Source: Candidatus Woesearchaeota archaeon (GTDB taxonomy: Archaea > Nanobdellota > Nanobdellia > Woesearchaeales > 21-14-0-10-32-9). Taken from it: a stretch of DNA of 11,219 bases. Below, in pieces: positions 5,436 to 11,219 of the stretch. Below the pieces are notes generated by a model, which saw nothing but the letters and a program-made list of their open reading frames with translations, did no database searches and was not told the origin of the DNA. Positions within the stretch are counted from its first letter, which is position 1. The number at the start of each line of letters is the position of its first letter. Location of the stretch: contig PWLK01000071.1 of NCBI GenBank assembly GCA_003560545.1, positions 1 to 11,219 on the forward strand, in the 5' to 3' direction. The position numbers and the translations under genes were made by a program.

Positions 5436-7449
5436 CGTTCGCCTCCACCGGCGCTGCCGGGTCTTCCTGAACTCGTACGTTCGTCCTGCTTCTCAGCATG
5501 TATTCATAGCTTGCCACTCCTACAACTGTGACGTCCGTAGTGCTTTGAAGGTTTCCTCCGAGCAATCCAAGAGCGTTATCCCTTGGAAGCAACATGTTAC
5601 AACCCACGGAAAGGTATGTTTGCACTAGTTCAGGTGATGGATTTTCAAAAGTATAAGATGTATAGCCTTCTACTTCGCCAGGACTTTCATCTGTTATCTC
5701 CCTCGTACAAAGATTTCTCTGTCCTTCTATTAACCTGAAGTAATCAGGCACTTTTATTTGGAGTTTTTCAACTCTTTCAATATTACCCGCACCCATGTAC
5801 CTGTTGTCAAGCGTGATCCCGATGGGAACACTGGAATCGGTTTCCGAGCTAACACCTAATGGAAGTTCTATGTTCTGGCTCATACCAAGGGTTACAGGCC
5901 CGCTAGTATAAATAGTTGTAGGTCTCCTGTCTATGCCCAGCTTCCTATGAATATCTTCTCCTCCGGCTCTAAGGCTTGTGAGGTATTCTCTTGATATAAA
6001 TGTATACGTGGTATACGCCCATGTTTCGAAGTTAAACTGTGCTGTCAGCATAATCTCGTAGTTCCCCGCGGGGAGATCGTCGAACCTGCAAAACACCACT
6101 CTTCGGTCTTCTTCGAAGACAGTCATCTCTTCAGGCTCCGCTGTTCCAAAGCTAATATTGCCTTGGCGGTCCGTTGCAGAACAAGTAAGGGTTAAGTTAA
6201 CCTCTTCTACGAAGCTCCTCGCCGTTAGCGTCCCGCTGACAACAACAGGGAATCCTTCATAAAAGTTTTCTCTTGTTGAAAAACCATCTATGAAAACACC
6301 GGTTCTCTCAGTGTTTTCTTCTACCCTGCCAGTATAGTAATGCCCTAAGGATTGGTTAAGCATTCTTTCAGTTGCATTTCCCACGCCACTTCCTATATTT
6401 TTTATGCTGTCTACAATATTTGAGAATGCTCCTCCAAGTAACTGCCCTGCGCCTCTTAACGCTTCATCCGGGGAAAACCATTCTTCTTGTCCTTCAACTA
6501 TCGGTGTTGCTGTTAAGAACTGAGTTGCAACGGCAATTATGTAAATTATTCCTATGAATATAAGAGTTGTGATATATATGCTTCCTAGGTTTGCAATAGT
6601 TGTATTAGGAGATTGTATGTGTTTAACCTTAGTCAGATAGTACAGCCAAAAGGGGAACAATAACAATGCCCCCATGTATAATGTGAGCTGCTCTTGTGTG
6701 CCAAATAGCCTTAACAACCACCCTATTCCGGGTATTACAACTACTACAACACCCCATATTTTTATGAGTTCTTCTATTTTGCCGTATTCTTTCAGCACTC
6801 TGTTTGCGACGAAGACTATTAAAAGGTTCAGTATTCCTCTCATAAACAAAGCGTACTGGTCTGTTGTGTTTAGTCTGAGCCAAGCTATATCTGCTATGTG
6901 AACTATTATTACCAGAAGTACGAGGTAATTTGCTCCTTGTATTTCGATGTGATCGGGTACTTTTTTAAACGTAAAATTAAAAGCTCTTTTTACAGGAGAG
7001 TTTCTTCTTGGTGGTTGATAGTATTCTGGCTGTTGCTGCGGGTAGTATTGTTGTGGGGGGTAATCTCTTGGAGGTTCTTGTTGTGGAGGGTTTGTTCCTG
7101 TGTTTTCGCTTGGTCTTTGCATTTTCGGGTTTTCCTGGCTTGTTGCTTCTTTTGTTTTAATTTCGTTTTGAAAAGGGTTTTTTTCTCCGAATACTTTTTG
7201 TTCGACTTTTTTTAGTATTTCTTCTTGGTTCTCAATGTCCCCTATCGTGTTTTGTAAATATTGGCTTGTGTTTACAGCGTTCTTTGTTTCACCTGAAGCA
7301 GCGCGAGTGGCACTAGATGGTTTTCCTTTTTTAGGAGTTTTCTTGAAGGCTCTTCCAACAGACCTTCCCGCTGAGGATATGCCTCTGCCGATAGCCCTGC
7401 CAGCCATTGCAGCGCCCCTGCCTATAGCGGCAAGTATGGGAAGTACCAT
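5428..7449 (-). CDS. Five-helix membrane protein with basic amphipathic N-terminus and large ectodomain
   Basis: A 673-residue protein of no recognised family with four regions. (1) Residues 1-37 form an 11-residue repeat with Gly-Arg pairs at 10, 17, 21, 28 and 32, probably an amphipathic membrane-lying helix. (2) Residues 38-155 are polar, with a Pro/Gln/Tyr-rich stretch at 118-148, probably disordered and cytoplasmic. (3) About five transmembrane helices lie near 172-190, 199-217, 230-248, 254-272 and 289-311. (4) A 360-residue C-terminal region would be outside the cell by helix count and the positive-inside rule (KRAFNFTFKK precedes helix 1). It has Cys pairs 423/454 and 581/617 and possible N-glycosylation sites NAT, NQS, NLT and NIS. 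The last 130 residues resemble the second module of the lipoproteins, ending SYEYMLRSRTNVRVQ. It starts 1 base after the upstream stop. Inferred role: membrane platform for the surface proteins encoded beside it. Confidence 0.9.
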   Translation of the reverse strand: MVLPILAAIGRGAAMAGRAIGRGISSAGRSVGRAFKKTPKKGKPSSATRAASGETKNAVNTSQYLQNTIGDIENQEEILKKVEQKVFGEKNPFQNEIKTKEATSQENPKMQRPSENTGTNPPQQEPPRDYPPQQYYPQQQPEYYQPPRRNSPVKRAFNFTFKKVPDHIEIQGANYLVLLVIIVHIADIAWLRLNTTDQYALFMRGILNLLIVFVANRVLKEYGKIEELIKIWGVVVVVIPGIGWLLRLFGTQEQLTLYMGALLLFPFWLYYLTKVKHIQSPNTTIANLGSIYITTLIFIGIIYIIAVATQFLTATPIVEGQEEWFSPDEALRGAGQLLGGAFSNIVDSIKNIGSGVGNATERMLNQSLGHYYTGRVEENTERTGVFIDGFSTRENFYEGFPVVVSGTLTARSFVEEVNLTLTCSATDRQGNISFGTAEPEEMTVFEEDRRVVFCRFDDLPAGNYEIMLTAQFNFETWAYTTYTFISREYLTSLRAGGEDIHRKLGIDRRPTTIYTSGPVTLGMSQNIELPLGVSSETDSSVPIGITLDNRYMGAGNIERVEKLQIKVPDYFRLIEGQRNLCTREITDESPGEVEGYTSYTFENPSPELVQTYLSVGCNMLLPRDNALGLLGGNLQSTTDVTVVGVASYEYMLRSRTNVRVQEDPAAPVEANDE
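5442..5449 (-). promoter_or_regulatory. Ribosome-binding site GGTGGAGG inside the upstream gene
   Basis: GGTGGAGG on the - strand ends 6 bases before the ATG at 5435 and lies within the last codons of the membrane-protein gene. With the ATGAATAA stop/start overlap it points to coupled translation of the two products. Confidence 0.75.
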
Positions 7450-7450
7450 T

Positions 7451-8632
7451 TTATCTTACTCTTACTCGCATTTCTGTGATGGTTACGTCTTGCAAGGGCC
7501 TGATTTCTATTGCGTTCGTGCCTGGTCTTACGAAGTGATTTATGTTTCTAGAATCCTCTCTTTTCGCTGTGTTTATTCCCATTAAGTACCCGTTTATGAA
7601 TAATTCCAGCCTTTTTTGTTCTGTGTTCGGGAAGCTTAGTTCTAGCAAGACGTTCCTGTTTTCTTTTAGTATGTATTCATCGTTGTCTTCTTCGAATAAT
7701 TCGTCTTGTAAGAAGAAGTAATATATGGGGTGGTCTGGGTCTTCCATTTCTGCTGTGAATCTTAGGCTGTCTATGAGTACTTGTCCTTCCCCTATCCTGA
7801 ATTCAAATTCGTTCTTGCCTTCTCGCAGGTACTCCTTGCTTATTGTATGCGTGTTTAGGACGTTGCAGTCAGGTATGCCTCTGAATATTCTTTGGTTGTT
7901 AACCCTTACTTCGAAGTCCCGTACGTTTCTTTGATCGCATACCGCTGTATATCTTAGTCGTGCTATTTCCAGGTTTTCACGCTCTCTTTCTGTCAGGATG
8001 GCTTCTTGTATGTTTTCGCTTAAGGATATGTCTGTGACGTCTCCAAGGATTCGTATGTTGCTTAATTCGTATTGGTTATACCTCCAGAATACGAATCCTG
8101 GGCTGCTGACTGAGAATTCGAGTGTGTTCTGCCTTTCTAGCAGGCTTTGCTCTATGTATATGGGTGGTGAGTTTCCATCGCTTAGTTCTCCTCTGAAGAT
8201 TGTTTCTCCGTTCAGGGTTATATGAAGCCTGCCCCTCGGCTTTCCATCTATGTTAAATGTTAGTAACACGTTTTCTGTGAGGTCAGGTCTTATGTCGAAG
8301 TTCATCCTGTCCCTTTCATCGTCAAAGACAGAGTTTTTAGTGTACGCACTGCTTTTCCTGGCGAGTTCCTGGGCGTCTGTGCCTGTGCTTACTGTGAAGG
8401 ATGATAAGTCATATAGTCTTTCGTCGATTCCCAGGAATTCAATTCTTCCTATTTGTTCTCTGAGGACTATCCCGGTTACTCTTCTTTCATCGTCGTCTAT
8501 TTCTGTAACATTAGGGTCTAGGAGTTCTTGCCTTTGATCTGGTGGGAGGAATAATATGTATAGTATTATAAGAACTGTTATTACTATTACGAGTATTGCT
8601 GAGCCGCTTGCACTCTGGGCTTTCCTCTTCAT
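7451..8632 (-). CDS. Membrane-anchored surface protein with three beta repeats
   Basis: Residues 1-11 are short and basic, 12-28 form one transmembrane segment (AILVIVITVLIILYILF), and the remaining 365 residues are polar, consistent with an uncleaved signal anchor and an outside domain. The sequence FLPPDQRQELL after the helix resembles N-termini I recall from DPANN archaeal proteins. Three diverged copies of a 70-80 residue module follow, at about 120-197, 223-294 and 325-393, each with a strand plus turn (RLHITLNGETIFRGE, DFEVRVNNQRIFRGI, RLELFINGYLMGINT), then 26-28 residues later NTLEFSVS, NEFEFRIG or NAIEIRPL, and a closing strand. This resembles a jelly-roll or galactose-binding type sandwich, which is inference only. 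It is the first gene after the promoter at 8658-8665 and is followed after 1 base by the five-helix membrane protein. Confidence 0.9.
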   Translation of the reverse strand: MKRKAQSASGSAILVIVITVLIILYILFLPPDQRQELLDPNVTEIDDDERRVTGIVLREQIGRIEFLGIDERLYDLSSFTVSTGTDAQELARKSSAYTKNSVFDDERDRMNFDIRPDLTENVLLTFNIDGKPRGRLHITLNGETIFRGELSDGNSPPIYIEQSLLERQNTLEFSVSSPGFVFWRYNQYELSNIRILGDVTDISLSENIQEAILTERERENLEIARLRYTAVCDQRNVRDFEVRVNNQRIFRGIPDCNVLNTHTISKEYLREGKNEFEFRIGEGQVLIDSLRFTAEMEDPDHPIYYFFLQDELFEEDNDEYILKENRNVLLELSFPNTEQKRLELFINGYLMGINTAKREDSRNINHFVRPGTNAIEIRPLQDVTITEMRVRVR

Positions 8633-8657
8633 AATATGATTCCCATAATAATATCAG

Positions 8658-8665
8658 TATTTAAA
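8658..8665 (-). promoter_or_regulatory. Box A promoter of the envelope gene cluster
   Basis: TTTAAATA on the - strand is centred about 30 bases before the ATG at 8632, so the transcript would begin at or within a few bases of the start codon (leaderless or nearly so). No Shine-Dalgarno sequence precedes this ATG, in agreement. It separates the envelope genes from the top6BA operon. Confidence 0.7.
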
Positions 8666-8684
8666 CATTTTGATTTGTACCGAG

Positions 8685-8690
8685 AAAAAA
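8685..8690 (-). terminator. T-run terminator after top6A
   Basis: Six T in a row on the - strand begin about 6 bases after the top6A stop and are followed by the box A of the next gene. This is short but typical for archaeal termination, and its place between two transcription units supports it. Confidence 0.5.
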
Positions 8691-8695
8691 CCTTT

Positions 8696-9778
8696 TTATT
8701 CTAGCCAGTCTTTGTTGTTCTTGAGTTTTTCAGGGAGGTAGTCGCTTATTACGAAGTTCAGGCCGTGCTTTGCCAGTGCTTGTTGCTCAGCTCTTTTCTT
8801 TGCTTTCAATAATTTGTTCAAGGCATCCTGCCATGTATCATATGTTTTTACGAATGGATCGTTTTTCAACCCGTCTTTTATTCTTTTAACATCTACTTCT
8901 TCTAATGGATGGGTTGGCAACTTATAAGATTCTATGTCTCCAGGGGTTATCCCTATAAACCTGGCTCTTGGAACGCAGAAGAACTCGTTTATATGCGCTG
9001 CGTTACCGCTTCCCACTTTCAAAGTCCTGTATATGTTCAGGTACCCGTACGGGTCTCCGTCTGTGAACACGTATACTGGTTTGTCTGTGTAATCACTAAG
9101 CCTTCTTATAAACCTCCTGCACGCCCTGGTGGGGACTCCTCCCATGCTTACAAGTATGCATTTTGATTTCTTCCAGAACCTGTGCTTGTTCAGCCTTTCA
9201 AACATACCATTGGTTTCTATTGCGAGTATGAACTCTGCTTTTGTTTCAAACTTGAGGTTTTCAACGTCTGAAGGAATACTGTAAGAGCCGCTTCCAAACT
9301 TCGTGCAGTCAATCCTCACATCCCTGCCTGTTGAAGAGTCTTTGTCAATAACAACTAGTTCTCCTGCCACGCTTCCCCCGTGCTCATCAGCTATGAAGCC
9401 TAGTTGCTCCCTGTTCACCTGGAACATTGCTTCAATGTCATCCATTACCGAGTCAGATTCTGTTTGCTCTTTGAAACGGGCTTCATCCCAGTTCTTGCTA
9501 ACATAATATGCTTCTCTTTTCGTTGCAATGTCATCGCTTTCAATGAGCGTCTTTGACAAGGTCATAAGCCTAAGGGTTTGCGCGAAAGTCTTGACCGTGT
9601 TAGCTGTAAGAGTTCTTTTCTTCATATTGCCTTTCAACGAGAAAAATCCTTGCTTGGAATCATAGGCTACATTGCTAAGGCTTCTTATAGGAGATTCTAC
9701 TTCTGCCTTCTTACCTTTTTTAACATCCGAATGGATTTTCTTTGCCGTTTCCTTTATCTGCTTTAAGGCATCAGCCAT
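8696..9778 (-). CDS. top6A: DNA topoisomerase VI subunit A (Spo11-like)
   Basis: This is the DNA-cutting subunit of topoisomerase VI, which relaxes and decatenates DNA by making ATP-dependent double-strand breaks; it acts as an A2B2 complex with Top6B. The 5Y-CAP domain carries TKREAYY with catalytic Tyr92. The Toprim domain shows Glu188 (AIET) and Asp240/Asp242 (FTDGDPYGY) for metal binding. With the start chosen here the protein has 360 residues, normal for the family. The frame extends upstream to a GTG at 9805, but the ATG at 9778 has AGGTGA five bases before it and overlaps the top6B stop by 8 bases (ATGGCTGA), so it is preferred. N-terminal residues 1-30 are lysine-rich. The gene is co-transcribed and translationally coupled with top6B, and all key residues are intact. 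Confidence 0.97.
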   Translation of the reverse strand: MADALKQIKETAKKIHSDVKKGKKAEVESPIRSLSNVAYDSKQGFFSLKGNMKKRTLTANTVKTFAQTLRLMTLSKTLIESDDIATKREAYYVSKNWDEARFKEQTESDSVMDDIEAMFQVNREQLGFIADEHGGSVAGELVVIDKDSSTGRDVRIDCTKFGSGSYSIPSDVENLKFETKAEFILAIETNGMFERLNKHRFWKKSKCILVSMGGVPTRACRRFIRRLSDYTDKPVYVFTDGDPYGYLNIYRTLKVGSGNAAHINEFFCVPRARFIGITPGDIESYKLPTHPLEEVDVKRIKDGLKNDPFVKTYDTWQDALNKLLKAKKRAEQQALAKHGLNFVISDYLPEKLKNNKDWLE

Positions 9779-11219
9779 CCTGCTCACCTTGTTCTTCTTC
9801 CTCACGCCCTATCCTTGCAAGCTCTTCATCGTAATCCTCGTTCTTTGACGGGTCAAAAGCCATATCATCGAGCTTGCCACGTTTCTTCTCAAGCAACCCG
9901 GCTAGTAACTCCCGTACTTGCTCTTCTTCTTTCTCATCATATCCCAGAAGCTCTTTCAGGGATTCAGCGATATGAGGTATGTATGTTTCAATATAGCTTC
10001 TTTTCTTTATCTCATCCCCGACGCGTTTCTTCTTCCCAATGTACTTTGAAAGGTTCCTGCCTACTTCCTGTAACGCCAGGCGGACTTCTTTTATGATTTC
10101 AGGGTAATGCGCGATGGCTTCTTTTGCCTCACTGGTAAAAGGAACCCAGACACTAGCAATATGGACTACTAAGACAACAGGTCCTACGGGCAGGTTCTTC
10201 CCGGATTGCTGTAACCCGTACTGCTTCCAGTTATTACTAGTAACAGCTTCCGTGAAAGCACACCCGCCTTGCTGGTATAACAACGGAACCCTGTTCGCAA
10301 AGCGCATCAAGTCCAGAGTTCCTTCCTTTGATAGAGTTCCCCCGTAAGCCAGGCTTGCCTCCACCAGGAAAGGATTCCCCCTGTAAACACTTGGAGGTCT
10401 GCTTATGCTCGTGTAGAACTCCGCGTTAACCTCTTTCTTCAGGCCTTTCTCTAAAAGCTCGGCTCCTATAGGGACGATGCAATCAGTTGGAGGCATCATT
10501 ATCTTCGTCTTCCTAATGCCTTCTATGAGTTTCTCAGCCATATCCCTCGTCATGCTCTTAGGCTTCGTGTTGTTCATCAGCCCTGCGTTTTCAAGTATTT
10601 CCTCGCTTGCTTTCTCCCCTATCCTGGAAAAATCTTGTCTGAGGAATTGCTTTAACGTCTTCGCCTCGGTAACATGGAGCATCTTGATGAGCATTCCGAG
10701 TTCGACGCCGTAAGGATGCGGCTTGATCTCCTCGGGCAGCACTGGCTTTTCCTCGGAGACGCGTACAAGCATTAACTGTTCTCCTTTCGGGGGCTGGTAA
10801 ATAATGGTAACATGGGGGTTGATAATAGCGGTTTGCTTAACGTATTCATCCACGGATTGCCTTCCTTTGAAATAACTTGCTTCCAAGTCTATTTCAATCC
10901 TCGTGCCATGGTCTTTGTTCCAGTCCTTTGTTGCTTCCCCGACTATTTCAGGCTTGTTTTTCTGCGTGTCTATCTTAAGCTCATAGTAATGTGCTGGCTC
11001 CCCTGGGTGGATCTTGCTTGTAATCCTTGCAGGCTTGCCCGTTGTGAGCTGCGCGTACATGACTGCGGCACTGATACCTATTCCTTGTTGTCCGCGCTGC
11101 ATTTTCAGTTTGTGAAACTTGCTCCCGTATAATAGCTGTGCGAAAATCTTTGGGACTTGTTTTTTTACAATGCCAGGCCCGTTATCCTCAACTGCTACTC
11201 TGTACTTGTCATTCCCTAG
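9771..11219 (-). CDS. top6B: DNA topoisomerase VI subunit B, 5' end outside window
   Basis: This is the ATPase subunit of topoisomerase VI, a GHKL-fold protein that dimerises on ATP binding and drives strand passage through Top6A. The frame is open to the window edge (482 residues visible); the Met at 11102 is internal. Numbered from the edge, it shows the G1 box EDNGPGI (11-17), QLLYGSKFHKLK, the G2 box RGQQGIGIS (42-50), an H2TH domain (about 167-217) and a transducer domain with FANRVPLLY (307-315) and VPFTSEAK, whose Lys366 fits the ATP-contacting switch lysine by spacing from the G1 Asp. By comparison with the Sulfolobus enzyme about 60-65 N-terminal residues, including the N-box Asn, are missing only because the window ends. 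The C-terminus is a highly acidic tail (GREEEEQGEQDG). It overlaps top6A by 8 bases. Confidence 0.98.
   Translation of the reverse strand, partial: LGNDKYRVAVEDNGPGIVKKQVPKIFAQLLYGSKFHKLKMQRGQQGIGISAAVMYAQLTTGKPARITSKIHPGEPAHYYELKIDTQKNKPEIVGEATKDWNKDHGTRIEIDLEASYFKGRQSVDEYVKQTAIINPHVTIIYQPPKGEQLMLVRVSEEKPVLPEEIKPHPYGVELGMLIKMLHVTEAKTLKQFLRQDFSRIGEKASEEILENAGLMNNTKPKSMTRDMAEKLIEGIRKTKIMMPPTDCIVPIGAELLEKGLKKEVNAEFYTSISRPPSVYRGNPFLVEASLAYGGTLSKEGTLDLMRFANRVPLLYQQGGCAFTEAVTSNNWKQYGLQQSGKNLPVGPVVLVVHIASVWVPFTSEAKEAIAHYPEIIKEVRLALQEVGRNLSKYIGKKKRVGDEIKKRSYIETYIPHIAESLKELLGYDEKEEEQVRELLAGLLEKKRGKLDDMAFDPSKNEDYDEELARIGREEEEQGEQDG
9784..9789 (-). promoter_or_regulatory. Ribosome-binding site AGGTGA deciding the top6A start
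   Basis: AGGTGA on the - strand lies inside the end of top6B, 5 bases before the ATG at 9778. The alternative GTG starts at 9805 and 9787 have no comparable sequence, and the second lies inside this motif. Confidence 0.65.

Noticed and set aside
6898..7215. Hydrophobic + strand frame of about 105 residues
   Set aside because: It is opposite the polar N-terminal part and first helix of the membrane protein; its Phe/Leu/Val richness comes from the complement of A-rich Lys/Glu/Gln codons.
9779..9805. GTG start giving a 369-residue Top6A
   Set aside because: It has no ribosome-binding site and would lengthen the overlap with top6B to 35 bases; the ATG at 9778 has AGGTGA at the right distance.
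11100..11102. ATG as the start of top6B
   Set aside because: The frame continues upstream to the window edge with conserved family sequence (VEDNGPGI, QLLYGSKFH), so this Met is internal.
9815..11132. Several + strand frames opposite top6B
   Set aside because: top6B is unmistakable on the other strand and these frames have no start signals or family motifs.
1..11219. CRISPR arrays, tRNA/rRNA genes, insertion sequences, integrase sites
   Set aside because: No regularly spaced repeats, transposase-like proteins or structured RNA genes were found, and the gaps between genes are under 100 bases.

Overview
The window is archaeal. It carries a replication factor C small subunit and both subunits of the type IIB topoisomerase VI, and its gene starts follow archaeal box A (TATA-like) promoters with very short or no leaders. 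The secreted and membrane proteins, in particular an N-terminal anchor ending in FLPPDQRQELL, resemble proteins I associate with small-genome DPANN archaea (Woesearchaeota/Pacearchaeota type). That assignment rests on recall and is tentative; the domain Archaea is secure.

Layout. On the + strand, positions 1-1019 hold three tightly packed genes of unknown function (the first cut by the window edge), spaced 2 and 3 bases apart. They are followed by rfcS (1072-2046), which has its own promoter and a TTG start. From about 2063 to the right edge every gene is on the - strand, and the two blocks converge at 2047-2062. Read in the direction of transcription (right to left), the - strand block starts with top6B (5' end beyond the window), overlapped by top6A, with a T-run terminator after it. 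A new promoter at about 8660 then starts a set of envelope genes: a single-pass anchored protein with three internal beta repeats (7451-8632), a five-helix membrane protein with a large ectodomain (5428-7449), and a lipoprotein (4446-5435), joined by a 1-base gap and an 8-base overlap. A second promoter at about 4385 drives two more lipoproteins (3030-4352 and 2063-3001).

The most interesting part is this envelope cluster. The three lipoproteins are divergent paralogues that share a six-cysteine pattern, a GAP motif and a terminal Y-x-Y motif. A version of their last module also forms the C-terminus of the five-helix membrane protein. With the anchored repeat protein this looks like a dedicated cell-surface complex, but I recognise no named family for it. 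In the first lipoprotein gene a TAA stop falls where the paralogues have a conserved tyrosine, and the missing C-terminal tail is still present in frame behind it. This suggests a fresh nonsense mutation, a sequence error or readthrough. No RNA genes, CRISPR arrays or insertion sequences were seen; all gaps between genes are under 100 bases.
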